A stretch of DNA of 64,000 nt from Sulfopaludibacter sp963835555 (GTDB taxonomy: Bacteria > Acidobacteriota > Terriglobia > Bryobacterales > Bryobacteraceae), in assembly GCA_963835555.1 (NCBI GenBank), contig CAWIGC010000014.1, positions 1-64,000 of the forward strand, read 5' to 3'. Positions 26,384-34,672 of the stretch are shown here, in pieces (the first letter of the stretch is position 1; every line of letters starts with the position of its first letter). Both the position numbers and the translations under genes were made by a program. Under the pieces are notes generated by a model, which was not told the origin of the DNA, did no database searches, and was given only the letters and a program-made list of their open reading frames with translations.

Positions 26384-27625
26384 CTACTGCGCGTGTGCAC
26401 GGAGACTGGTAGTCTTCGGGCGAACCTCAGCGCCGGGATGCACCGTGGACCGGCCGCTCAAAAGAACCCTGTCACCCAGATTCAGGCCCGAGCGGACCTC
26501 CACGTTTTGAGCACCCTCAAGTCCAAGCGTGATTTTCCTGGACTCCACGCGATTGTTCAACGTGACTACCATCACCCGCCCGCAGGCGTCCCCGTCGCGA
26601 TCGACCGCTATGATCGGAATCACGAGTACGGCGTTCCGTCGTTCCAGCGTGAGGTTCACTTCGGCGTACATTCCCGGAATGAGCACCAGCGATGGATTCG
26701 GAACGTCAACTTCCGTGTCCATGGTTCGCGTCGTCAGCGATACCCTATCTGCAAAGCGTACCACGCGCCCTGGAAAACTCCTATGCAGCGTGGGAACCAG
26801 AACTTCCACGTCCTGCCCGACGTGCACCGTCGGCACGGCCGATTCGGGAACCGGCAAAACCAGCCGGAGCAGGCTGTTTTCGGAGACCTGCACCAGCGGC
26901 ATGGCCTGCGTATGGGATGCCGTCCCGGCCTGAATCATCGAGCCATTGTCGGCGTATCTCCGGGTGACTACGCCGGCGAACGGCGCTACTACTTTGGTGT
27001 ACTGGAGCAGCGCGTGAACCTTCGCCAGTTCGGCCTGATTGACGTCTACCTGGTCTTGCGCCACGGCGAGTGCCGATTTTGCGGCCGAAACCTGGGCTTC
27101 GGCGACCAGGTCCTTGCTCTGCGCATCGTCAATTTCCTGCTGGGCAACCAGTCCCGGTTTCTCCCTGGAGACTCCCGCCAACCGGGTGTACGAAACATGC
27201 GAGAACTGGTGAACCGCCTGGGTGCGCTGGACCTCGTCACTGGCGTGGGCCACTTCCGCCTGGCTGCGATCTACCGAGGCATTGGCGCGCGCCAGATCGT
27301 CCTCCATCTCGGGAACCTCCAGCGTTGCCAGCACCTGGTTGGGAGTCACCCGATCGCCGACATCGACATTGATCTGTTTGACGTAGCCGGCAACCTTGGC
27401 CATTACCTCCACTTGCTGGAAGGGTTTAAACTCCGCCGTGAGCACGAGGCCGCTCGACAGGTTATCCGTAACCACGCCGGCTACGGCTACGGTAGGCAAA
27501 TCCGATGCGCCTGCCGTGCCTGCCTGCACCTCACCGGTGGAACACGATGTGGCGAGCCACAGGGAGGCCGTGAGGAGTACGAGAAGTCCTCGGACCGCGG
27601 TCTTCTGGATATGTAGAGTTGACAT
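26384..27625 (-). CDS. RND efflux periplasmic adaptor (membrane fusion protein), putative lipoprotein
   Basis: 413 residues. The N-terminus VRGLLVLLTASLWLATSC is a signal with a weak lipobox ending at Cys28. LTAEFKPFQQVEVMAKVAGYVKQINVDVGDRV is the biotinyl-lipoyl-like half, followed by a long alpha-hairpin (VDRSQAEVAHASDEVQRTQ and onward), the second lipoyl half (YTKVVAPFAGVVTRRYADNG) and beta-barrel/MP domains. Bridges the RND permease and an outer-membrane channel. Co-transcribed with the permease. Confidence 0.92.
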   Translation of the reverse strand: MSTLHIQKTAVRGLLVLLTASLWLATSCSTGEVQAGTAGASDLPTVAVAGVVTDNLSSGLVLTAEFKPFQQVEVMAKVAGYVKQINVDVGDRVTPNQVLATLEVPEMEDDLARANASVDRSQAEVAHASDEVQRTQAVHQFSHVSYTRLAGVSREKPGLVAQQEIDDAQSKDLVAEAQVSAAKSALAVAQDQVDVNQAELAKVHALLQYTKVVAPFAGVVTRRYADNGSMIQAGTASHTQAMPLVQVSENSLLRLVLPVPESAVPTVHVGQDVEVLVPTLHRSFPGRVVRFADRVSLTTRTMDTEVDVPNPSLVLIPGMYAEVNLTLERRNAVLVIPIIAVDRDGDACGRVMVVTLNNRVESRKITLGLEGAQNVEVRSGLNLGDRVLLSGRSTVHPGAEVRPKTTSLRAHAQ

Positions 27626-27691
27626 CTGTGTCTTTCCGGTACGCTGACCGGTGGAGCGAGCCCCGCGGTGAACTCAGACGCGGCCGGGGCC

Positions 27692-28402
27692 TCAGCGGGA
27701 GGACGTCACGCCGGCGTTATCTTCCAGCGCGGCGCACAGTTTCTCTACGTTGAACCCATCGGACTCGCACAACCGGAACAGTTCCTGCTCCTTATCGATC
27801 AGAGCGCGAGCGATCCTGATCAGGCGCTTCGCATAGCCCGCGGGAATCGATTGGATACCGTGCAAGTCCCCGTGCAGCAGGTCGCCCGCCGAGATCCGCA
27901 GCCCGCCGATTTCCACGGGCTCGCCAAACTCCACTACGTGAGCGTAGGCATGGGAGATGGCCAGGCTTCCCGAAAACAACTGGAAGCCCATTGTTTCAAT
28001 GGCAGTAACGTCCCGGACCGCCCCGTTGGTGACATACGCGACACAGCCGAGAGCCCGGCTGATCCGGGCGTGGACCTCTCCGAACAGCGCCCCGAAACCG
28101 GGCGGCTGGTCGGCGTCCTGGATCACTATAATGCGCGGAGACGGCGTGCCGGCTACATACCGCCACCACTGAATGTGCTCGCCATAGCAGCGGCCCGTTA
28201 CCGGGGTCTTGGACGCACGCACTTTGCCGGTGACGGCGTATCCCAGCACCGGCGGCAGGTTGGGAAACCGGCAGGTTGCGGTGCCGGCCACAAAGCCCTC
28301 ATTGCGAAGGCGAATGTTCAACACTTCGATTGCATTCGAAAGTGTGCAAGTGTCAAATTGTCGAAGAAGCTCCAGATCTTCAAGAGTCTCTGTTTTTTGC
28401 AT
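27692..28402 (-). CDS. RraA / HMG-aldolase-like family protein
   Basis: 236 residues. LRQFDTCTLSNAIEVL is the typical N-terminus. PPGFGALFGEVHARISRALGC, AYVTNGAVRDVTAIETMGF (G-x-x-R-D motif of the metal/pyruvate site) and ISAGDLLHGDLHGIQSIP fit the family. Members include 4-hydroxy-4-methyl-2-oxoglutarate aldolase and the RNase E inhibitor RraA. With the RD motif intact, aldolase or oxaloacetate decarboxylase activity is more likely than RNase control. The context gives no pathway. Confidence 0.88.
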   Translation of the reverse strand: MQKTETLEDLELLRQFDTCTLSNAIEVLNIRLRNEGFVAGTATCRFPNLPPVLGYAVTGKVRASKTPVTGRCYGEHIQWWRYVAGTPSPRIIVIQDADQPPGFGALFGEVHARISRALGCVAYVTNGAVRDVTAIETMGFQLFSGSLAISHAYAHVVEFGEPVEIGGLRISAGDLLHGDLHGIQSIPAGYAKRLIRIARALIDKEQELFRLCESDGFNVEKLCAALEDNAGVTSSR

Positions 28403-28708
28403 ACGTTCCCGCTCACCCCAAATAACGGGTTCCGGCTGGAGGAGTCCTGGCGGAGCCTTCGCACCGGTCCGGAATTGCCCTAAAACCTATTCACCCGCAT
28501 ACATGGTATGCGGATGCAGCGACCGCGGCAATACCGCCGATCCAGTATATTGGGATCTGTTTGGCCGTATTTATCTTTCGGACAATGACCTCCAGATTCG
28601 TATTCTTTAATACAGATGGAGCGGCGGCCCGCGCCACCTGCGGCGGCCATTTGTTGAATCCGTCCACACATTTCGACACTCAATAGGGTCAGGGTAAATC
28701 GGAACACC
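28403..28708. other. Divergent intergenic region between rraA-like and SpoIIE phosphatase genes
   Basis: 306 bp without a coding signal. It must hold promoters for both directions, but I cannot pick confident hexamers. A small inverted repeat (GTATT-CTTT-AATAC) lies at 28600-28613, about 100 bases before the phosphatase gene. Nothing else stands out. Confidence 0.5.
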
Positions 28709-29488
28709 ATGGAAACCGCGGATGGGGTACGCAGGCTTGCCTGCCAGGAAGTGCGTGGGGGGAATCACCTGGCGTCGTATGCGGCGGAGTTGCCGGGTCT
28801 GGCCGGCTGGGTCTCCTGCCGTCCGCTACAGCCTTCACCGCGGGGCGGAGACGTCTACTACATGTCGTCCTGCAGCCAGGGGGTGATGGCGCGCGTGGTG
28901 CTGGCGGATGTCGCCGGCCATGGAGAAACGGTCAATTCCGCCGCCGGCCGCCTGCGCGACGCCCTTCGGCATCATGTGGAGCGGTGGGACCAATCCACGC
29001 TGATCCGCCAGTTGAACGATAGTTTTCTGAAGAGTGCGGAGAATACCCGATTTGCCACGGCTTTCGTGGCCAGCTTCTATTCCCACTCGGGCGAACTGCT
29101 GTTTACCAATGCCGGGCATGTGCCGCCGCTGTGGTACCGGGCTGCTCCCCGGGAATGGAGCCTGTTGCTGGACTCCACGCCGCTCAGCAAAGAGATTCTC
29201 AACCTTCCGCTGGGCCTGATTGCGGGCACGAGCTACAGTCAGACAGCCATCCAACTGGAGCCCGGAGATCTGCTGCTGCTGTACACGGACGGCGTCAGTG
29301 AGGCGTGCGACGAATCCGGCACGCAACTGGGTCTGGAACGGTTGCTCTCCCTTGCCCGCGGCCTGCCTACAGGGACCGCGCCGGCAGCCGGAGAGGGGCT
29401 GCTCGCGGCCGTTTCCCGGTTTCGCGGCGCCGTGCCCACCGGCGACGATGAGACCGTATTGGCCCTGCAGCGACGCCCGTGGATGTGA
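28709..29488 (+). CDS. PP2C-type SpoIIE-family serine phosphatase (RsbU-like)
   Basis: 259 residues without TM or sensor domain. RGGDVYYMSSC and ARVVLADVAGHGETVNSAA hold the metal-binding aspartates of SpoIIE phosphatases. TNAGHVPPLWYR, LPLGLIAGTSYSQ, LEPGDLLLLYTDGVSEACDE and GDDETVLALQRRP complete the fold. Expected to dephosphorylate a phospho-STAS protein. It starts a continuous run with an RsbW-like kinase, a STAS protein and Mla-type transporter genes, which points to a partner switch acting on that STAS protein. A short N-terminal region may sense an unknown input. Confidence 0.93.
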   Translation: METADGVRRLACQEVRGGNHLASYAAELPGLAGWVSCRPLQPSPRGGDVYYMSSCSQGVMARVVLADVAGHGETVNSAAGRLRDALRHHVERWDQSTLIRQLNDSFLKSAENTRFATAFVASFYSHSGELLFTNAGHVPPLWYRAAPREWSLLLDSTPLSKEILNLPLGLIAGTSYSQTAIQLEPGDLLLLYTDGVSEACDESGTQLGLERLLSLARGLPTGTAPAAGEGLLAAVSRFRGAVPTGDDETVLALQRRPWM

Positions 29489-29919
29489 CCATGGGGGAAA
29501 CTCCGCGCCGCCTGAAAATGAAGTTCTCCGTGCCCAGCGATCCGCGATATTTGTGTGTGGTTCGCGGCGCCATCGGCTCTCTCGCCGGGGTGATCGGCTG
29601 GGAGGAATCCGAATGCCGGGCCATTGTGCTGGCGGTGGACGAGGCCCTGACCAATGTCATCCGCCACGCCTATCACGGCCGTACCGATGGCTGGATGGAG
29701 CTGGAGTGCCGCGAGACCGCGGATGGGTTGGAGATTGCATTGCTCGACAGTGGCGATGCTCCGGACAGGTCAAAGATATGTGCATACGAAATGGGTTGCG
29801 ATCGGCCCGGCGGCCTGGGAACCCAGATCATCAAAAAGGTGATGGATCGGGTATCCTACGAGGAATCGCCGGAGGGAAATCGCTTTGTGGCGAGCAAATG
29901 CCTGAGGAAGAGCACGTGA
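29479..29919 (+). CDS. RsbW-like anti-sigma-type serine kinase (HATPase_c_2)
   Basis: About 146 residues. The start is a GTG at 29479 overlapping the phosphatase, or the in-frame ATG at 29491. The GHKL ATPase N-box is AIVLAVDEALTNVIRHAYH, the G1 box ALLDSGDAPD and the G2 box PGGLGTQIIKKVMD. This is the SpoIIAB/RsbW architecture: it phosphorylates a STAS-domain antagonist and, when free of it, binds a partner. No sigma factor gene of the sigma-B/F type is near; the neighbours are Mla transporter genes. Confidence 0.92.
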   Translation: MDVTMGETPRRLKMKFSVPSDPRYLCVVRGAIGSLAGVIGWEESECRAIVLAVDEALTNVIRHAYHGRTDGWMELECRETADGLEIALLDSGDAPDRSKICAYEMGCDRPGGLGTQIIKKVMDRVSYEESPEGNRFVASKCLRKST

Positions 29920-30245
29920 AAATTTCGGTTCGTGACGTGGGGGCAGCCAAGGTTGTGGAAGTGGACGGAGATGTGGACCTGGGTACGTCTCCGGACCTCC
30001 GCCGCACGCTCTTCGATGCCCTGCCTACCGCGGGTACCCTGGCGCTCAACCTGGCAGCCATCCGGTATATAGACAGTTCCGGTATCGCCACCCTGATCGA
30101 GGTTCTGAAGCGCTCGCAGCAATTGGGCAAAGCGTTCGTGCTGTTCGGGCTCAGCCCCGCGGTATTGGAGGTGTTCCGGCTGACTCATGTGATTCGTGTC
30201 TTTCCGGTGTTTCAGACCGAGCAGGAGGCGCTAGGTACGTCGTAA
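29916..30245 (+). CDS. STAS-domain protein (anti-sigma factor antagonist / MlaB-like)
   Basis: 109 residues from a GTG at 29916 whose GTGA overlaps the kinase stop, with GAGGAAG 5 nt upstream; the ATG at 29898 is an alternative. VVEVDGDVDLGTSPDLRRTL and LAAIRYIDSSGIATLIEVLK show the STAS fold, with the DSSG serine that RsbW/SpoIIAB kinases phosphorylate. Its stop overlaps the MlaE start (TAATG). In Mla transporters the STAS protein MlaB binds the ATPase, so it could serve the transporter, the partner switch, or both. Confidence 0.92.
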   Translation: MKISVRDVGAAKVVEVDGDVDLGTSPDLRRTLFDALPTAGTLALNLAAIRYIDSSGIATLIEVLKRSQQLGKAFVLFGLSPAVLEVFRLTHVIRVFPVFQTEQEALGTS

Positions 30246-31042
30246 TGCAATGGGTGGCAAGCGTGGGCGCCGCAACCGGGAACACCATCGCGTACGTGGG
30301 AGCGCTGGCGGAAATCTCCGCGAAATCGCTGCGCCTGCTGTTTCTGTCGCCGCTGAAACGCAGCCGGATGCTGCAGCGCGCCATCCATGAAGCCATGGCC
30401 GCGGGGGTTGCGGCTACGCCCATCATCTCGCTGATCACCTTGTTTGTCGGGGTCATCATCGCTCTGCAGGGCGCGTATGAGCTGCAGCGACTGGGCGCCA
30501 TGCAGTTGGTGGCCTCCCTGGTGGCCATCGCCATCACCAGGGAACTGGGGCCGCTGATCACCGCGATCGTGGTGATTGGAAGGTCCGGCTCCGCCTTCGC
30601 GGCGGAGATTGGGACGATGCGGGTTACCGAAGAACTGGACGCGCTCGAAACCATGGCGCTGGATCCGGTGGCCTTTCTGGTGGTTCCCAAATTTCTGGCG
30701 ATGGCGGCGATGCTGCCGTGCCTGGCGATTTGGGCGGACCTGATGGGCGTTTTGGGAGGCGCCCTGTTTGGAGTGGCCGGCGGCGGCTTCACTTTTGGCG
30801 GTTACATGCTTGCCACGCGTGACGCCCTGCTTCTCCGCGACATCACCAGCGGGGTGGTCAAGAGCCTGGTGTTCGGCCTGGTGATCACCGCGGTGGGCTG
30901 CCACGAAGGCTTCGCCACCGGAACCGGCGCCGAAGAGGTAGGGCGCTCGACTACGTCCGCGGTGGTGATCTCCATTCTGCTGGTGATCCTGATCGACCTG
31001 GTCTTCACGGCGGTGTTCTACATGGCGCGGGGGGCCAGCTAA
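30245..31042 (+). CDS. mlaE: MlaE-family ABC transporter permease
   Basis: 265 residues with about five TM segments (VAATPIISLITLFVGVIIALQGAYEL; LVFGLVITAVGCHEGFATG; VVISILLVILIDLVFTAVFYMA). The core ITRELGPLITAIVVIGRSGSAFAAEIGTMRVTEELDAL is the MlaE/YrbE signature. Permease of an ABC system moving phospholipids, or other hydrophobic compounds, between the inner membrane and the periplasm. Translationally coupled to the STAS gene before it. Confidence 0.95.
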   Translation: MQWVASVGAATGNTIAYVGALAEISAKSLRLLFLSPLKRSRMLQRAIHEAMAAGVAATPIISLITLFVGVIIALQGAYELQRLGAMQLVASLVAIAITRELGPLITAIVVIGRSGSAFAAEIGTMRVTEELDALETMALDPVAFLVVPKFLAMAAMLPCLAIWADLMGVLGGALFGVAGGGFTFGGYMLATRDALLLRDITSGVVKSLVFGLVITAVGCHEGFATGTGAEEVGRSTTSAVVISILLVILIDLVFTAVFYMARGAS

Positions 31043-31046
31043 ACGC

Positions 31047-31856
31047 ATGGCTGCGCCTGTTTCCGGCGATCCGGTGATTTCGGCCCGTGACCTGCGAGTG
31101 CGCTACGGGGACCTGGAGGTTCTGCATGGCCTTACATTCGACGTCCGGCGCGGCGAGACACTGGTGGTAATCGGCGGTTCCGGTTCCGGCAAGAGCACCA
31201 TGCTCCGGACCCTGGTGGGTCTGGAGAAGATATCGTCCGGTCAAGTGCTGGTTCGAGGTGTCGATATTTCGACAGCGGACACGCGGCAGATGGATGCCAT
31301 CCGCAAACGCATCGGCCTGGCTTTCCAGGGCGGCGCTTTGATCGGCTCATTATCTGTAGGCGGGAACATTGCTCTGCCGCTGCTGGAACATACTACGCTC
31401 GAACCCAGCACCATTGAAGTCATGGTGCGGATCAAGCTGGAGCAGGTGGGCCTGAGCGGCTTCGAAAATTACAGCCCGTCGCAACTCAGCGGAGGTATGC
31501 GGAAGCGCGCCGCCTTCGCCCGCGCCATGGCACTGGAGCCGGAGATCCTGTTCTTCGACGAACCCTCGGCGGGCCTGGACCCCATCACCGCCGCCGGCAT
31601 CGACGATCTTATCCTGAATCTCAAGAAGGCGTACAGCCTCACCATGGTGGTGGTGACGCACGAACTGGCCAGCGCATTCCTGATCGCCGACCGGATCGTT
31701 CTGATCGATCGCGGCAACATCGCCGCCATGGGACCGGTGGAGGAAGTGCGCAACAGCCGCCATCCCAGGGTCCGCCAGTTTCTGGACCGCGTCCCGGATT
31801 CCACCCAGGATGAAGATGTGGACCACCTGCGAATCTACACGGAAGGGATCAGATAG
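31047..31856 (+). CDS. mlaF: MlaF-family ABC transporter ATP-binding protein
   Basis: 269 residues. Walker A VIGGSGSGKSTML is near 37-49, the signature LSGGMRKRAAFARAMALEP near 147, Walker B ILFFDEPSAGLDP near 166 and the switch His in VVVTHELASAFLIADR. The C-terminal extension (VRQFLDRVPDSTQDEDVDH) matches MlaF, which docks onto the STAS protein MlaB in characterised systems. It lies 4 bp after mlaE. Confidence 0.95.
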   Translation: MAAPVSGDPVISARDLRVRYGDLEVLHGLTFDVRRGETLVVIGGSGSGKSTMLRTLVGLEKISSGQVLVRGVDISTADTRQMDAIRKRIGLAFQGGALIGSLSVGGNIALPLLEHTTLEPSTIEVMVRIKLEQVGLSGFENYSPSQLSGGMRKRAAFARAMALEPEILFFDEPSAGLDPITAAGIDDLILNLKKAYSLTMVVVTHELASAFLIADRIVLIDRGNIAAMGPVEEVRNSRHPRVRQFLDRVPDSTQDEDVDHLRIYTEGIR

Positions 31857-31859
31857 AAC

Positions 31860-32883
31860 ATGGACGCGGCGCGCGAGCGAACTCTGGTAGGGTTGTTCGT
31901 TCTGATTGCGGTAGGCCTGCTGCTGGGGACCGCGGTGGTGATCTCGGGCGGGCTGGGCGGCGTCACCGTCGCCTATCGATCCTATTTCAAATTCGCCGGA
32001 GGCGTGCAGCCGGGCGCGCCGGTGCGATACGGCGGCATGACGGTCGGAAAGGTGCGCAGGGTCCGGGTGGATCCGGGGAACTCCACCCGGATCGAGATCG
32101 ACCTCACCGTCAATCGCGACGCGCCGTTGAAAACCGATAGCGTCGCCAAGATTTCGACCCTGGGCCCTTTGACCGATAACTATATCGAGATCACCACCGG
32201 CAGCGAGCATGCCGCTCTCTTGCAGCCCGGTTCGGCCCTGCGATCCGTCGAGGCCTTCGGCCTGCCGCAACTGGGAGATGCCGCCCAGGCCCTGATGCCG
32301 GACGTGCAGAGCGCGCTACAGAAACTCAACCAGAACCTGGACGGCCTGCAGGTGACGCTTTCGCGCGCCAACGACCTGCTCAACGACCGCAACCGCGCCA
32401 ATATCGCCGGCACCTTGAATGGCCTGGACAAACTGGTGGTCGAAGTTCGACCTAAAGCCAACCAGTCCCTGGACAACCTGAACGGCATGTTGACCGAAAC
32501 GCGCCCCAAGGTGGCCGCAACCCTCGCCAACGTGCAGGAACTGACCACGCGCCTTGGGCCGCTGCTGGATTCCCTGAACACCACCACCGCCCGCGCCAAT
32601 GACACGCTGGCCCACGTGGATTCCACGCTCATGGAGAACCGGCCGGACATTCATAGCCGCCGTCACCGGTTTGCGCGATACGCTGGCGAAGTCCACTGTG
32701 TTGCTCAATCAGTTGAACCAGACGCTGGATCAGAATTCGGGCAACATCGATGAACTGCTCGACAACATTCGCATGACCACCGAGAATCTGCGGACCCTGA
32801 CGGATACCCTGATGCGTTCTCCGGCGAGCCTGATTCGCGGCATCAAAGTGCCGGATCGCAAGCCGGGGGAGGTTCGGAAATAA
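31860..32883 (+). CDS. mlaD: MlaD/MCE-domain substrate-binding protein, frameshifted
   Basis: About 341 residues. One N-terminal TM (TLVGLFVLIAVGLLLGTAVVI) anchors an MCE domain (FAGGVQPGAPVRYGGMTVGKVRRVRV, STLGPLTDNYIEITTG), followed by a long helical/coiled region with repeats of the type LDNLNGMLTETRPKVAATL. The frame breaks at about 32652: after STLMENRPDI one extra base leads to a false stop at 32753, while the other frame continues AAVTGLRDTLAKSTVLLNQL to TAA at 32883. Probably a sequence error. Periplasmic lipid-binding ring of the Mla system. Confidence 0.9.
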
Positions 32884-32886
32884 GCC

Positions 32887-33486
32887 ATGCGCATCCTGAT
32901 TACAATCCTGCTGGCGATGGCCGGGTGCCTGGTGGAGGCCGGGTGCGTCTCCAACCGGCCGGTTCACTACTACACGCTGGGAGCGCCCGCACCGCCGGGC
33001 AATCGGGCCAGCCCCGACGGACTCGTCCTGCTGGTGGGCGCCATCGCGACTCCGGAGGAATTGCAGGATGGCCGGATTCGCTACCGCACCGGGTCCAACG
33101 AGGCGGGCGCGTACGAATACCATCGCTGGATCGAGCGGCCCGGATCGATGGTCCACAACGCATTAATCGACGCCTTGCGCGATTCGGGGAAGTACCGGCG
33201 CGTGCTGGATGCGGGGAGCGCGGCCAACGGCGATTACCTCCTGCGGGGCACGCTCGCAGAATTCGACGAAGTGGATGGAGCTTCCATTCAGACCAGGATT
33301 ACGCTGCACGTCGAGTTGATCGACCGGAAGACCAACCAGAACGTTTGGGACCACACCGTGGAGCGGGAGGACCCGGTCAGCGGAAAGAGCGTGGCTGACG
33401 TGGTGCAGTCGCTCGACCGGAATCTGCAGCATGTGGCCGGTGAGACCGCCGCGGCGGTAGCCGGCTTTCTTGCCGCGCGCCGCTAA
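32887..33486 (+). CDS. ABC-type transport auxiliary lipoprotein (PqiC/DUF330-like)
   Basis: 199 residues. The signal MRILITILLAMAGCLVEAGC contains a lipobox-like LAMAGC. VHYYTLGAPAPP after the cysteine is typical of the ABC_trans_aux family, as are WIERPGSMVHNALIDAL and LLRGTLAEFDEVD. Partner lipoprotein of MCE/Mla-type systems, probably at the outer membrane. Last gene of the phosphatase-STAS-Mla operon (3 bp after mlaD). Its end overlaps the convergent PLP-enzyme gene by 4 bp. Confidence 0.9.
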   Translation: MRILITILLAMAGCLVEAGCVSNRPVHYYTLGAPAPPGNRASPDGLVLLVGAIATPEELQDGRIRYRTGSNEAGAYEYHRWIERPGSMVHNALIDALRDSGKYRRVLDAGSAANGDYLLRGTLAEFDEVDGASIQTRITLHVELIDRKTNQNVWDHTVEREDPVSGKSVADVVQSLDRNLQHVAGETAAAVAGFLAARR

Positions 33487-34631
33487 GGCAACTCCGCCAG
33501 GAACCGGTCGATTTCGGCCGGGGAGATGTAAAAGTGCGGCGAAGTGCGTACCCAACCCGCGCGAGGCGCGACGGAGATACCCGCCTGCCGGAGGCGCGCC
33601 ACCAGTTCCACGGCGTCCACCCCTTCTTTGCGGAAACTGACGATGCCCGCTCCGGTGGCCGCAGTGCGCGGGATAAACAGTTCATATCCTTTGGCTTGCA
33701 CGCCTTCGGCGATCCGGTCTCCGAGATTTTGGACAACTGGGGCTATTACTCCTTGCCCTACTTCGAGTAAAAATTCAATTGCTGCCTTTAAACCATAGAT
33801 GCCAATTGTGTTCAGAGTGCCGCACTCGTACCGGCCGGCATCCGGGCGCAGGGCCATGTCGCGCGATGCGTAATCGTTGTAGCCGGCCACGTTGGTCCAG
33901 CCGAATTCCACCGGATCTACTTGATCTTGCAGGGCTTCGCTGATGTACAGGATGCCGCAGCCCTCCGGACCCAGCATCCACTTGTGGCCGTCGGCGGCCA
34001 GGGTGTCGATGTGGCAAGCCCGTACATCGATCGGGAAGGCGCCCATGCCCTGAATCGCATCTACCATATATATGCAATGGTTACGATGGCAAATCTCACC
34101 AATTTCTCGAATGGGTGCGCGGTAGCCGCTCAGAAACTGCACAAAGCTGATGGAAAGCAGGCGGGCGCCGCGGGTGGCTTCCTCGATGCGGTCCAGGGAA
34201 TCGCCGACACTGAGCCACGTGACGGCCACGCCCTTCTCCTCGAGCCGTTTCCAGGGATAGTAGTTCGCCGGGAATTCCTCACGAAATGCCACCATGCGGT
34301 CGCCGGGCTTCCAGTTCAACCCTGTAGCCACGGTGGCTATGCCCTCGGAGGTGTTCTTGACCGACGCAATTTCGTTTCGGTTGGCCCCAATCAGCCGGGC
34401 GGCGGCTACCCGGAGCCCTTCGTATGCCGCCAGCCACTCGTCGTAATGCAGGCTGCCGAAATGGAGGCAATCGTCAGCCAGGTGCTTCATGGCGTCCGCA
34501 GCCGGTTTGCATAGTGGCGAGACGGCCGCGTGATTCAGATAAATCCGGTTGGCGCGGACCGGGAACTGGTTTTCATATTGTTCCCAAACCGCCGGCGCCG
34601 CCGAAGAATTTGCGTTCTTAACTGAGACCAT
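33483..34631 (-). CDS. Aminotransferase class V-fold PLP enzyme (cysteine desulfurase-like)
   Basis: About 382 residues from the ATG at 34631. IYLNHAAVSPLCKPAADAM is the usual N-terminal segment, MVDAIQGMGAFPIDVRA contains the PLP-ring aspartate, and LAADGHKWMLGPEGCGILYI holds the Schiff-base lysine. It lacks the cysteine loop of IscS/SufS, so it may be an isopenicillin N epimerase-like or kynureninase-like enzyme instead of a desulfurase. The substrate cannot be assigned. It is divergent from the M48 protease gene, with only about 41 bp between the two starts. Confidence 0.9.
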   Translation of the reverse strand: MVSVKNANSSAAPAVWEQYENQFPVRANRIYLNHAAVSPLCKPAADAMKHLADDCLHFGSLHYDEWLAAYEGLRVAAARLIGANRNEIASVKNTSEGIATVATGLNWKPGDRMVAFREEFPANYYPWKRLEEKGVAVTWLSVGDSLDRIEEATRGARLLSISFVQFLSGYRAPIREIGEICHRNHCIYMVDAIQGMGAFPIDVRACHIDTLAADGHKWMLGPEGCGILYISEALQDQVDPVEFGWTNVAGYNDYASRDMALRPDAGRYECGTLNTIGIYGLKAAIEFLLEVGQGVIAPVVQNLGDRIAEGVQAKGYELFIPRTAATGAGIVSFRKEGVDAVELVARLRQAGISVAPRAGWVRTSPHFYISPAEIDRFLAELP

Positions 34632-34650
34632 TCCTTTACAATATAGGGAA

Positions 34651-34669
34651 AGGTGCCCAGGAGGCACCT
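34651..34669 (+). promoter_or_regulatory. Hairpin overlapping the Shine-Dalgarno of the M48 protease gene
   Basis: AGGTGCC (34651-34657) pairs with GGCACCT (34663-34669) around a CAGGA loop. The Shine-Dalgarno AGGAGG (34659-34664), 8 nt before the ATG at 34673, lies in the loop and 3' arm, so folding would mask part of it. Confidence 0.45.
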
Positions 34670-34672
34670 GGG

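Noticed and set aside
26500..27600. Plus-strand frame of 477 codons opposite the RND adaptor
   Set aside because: It is a shadow of the adaptor gene. The minus frame has complete lipoyl and hairpin domains.
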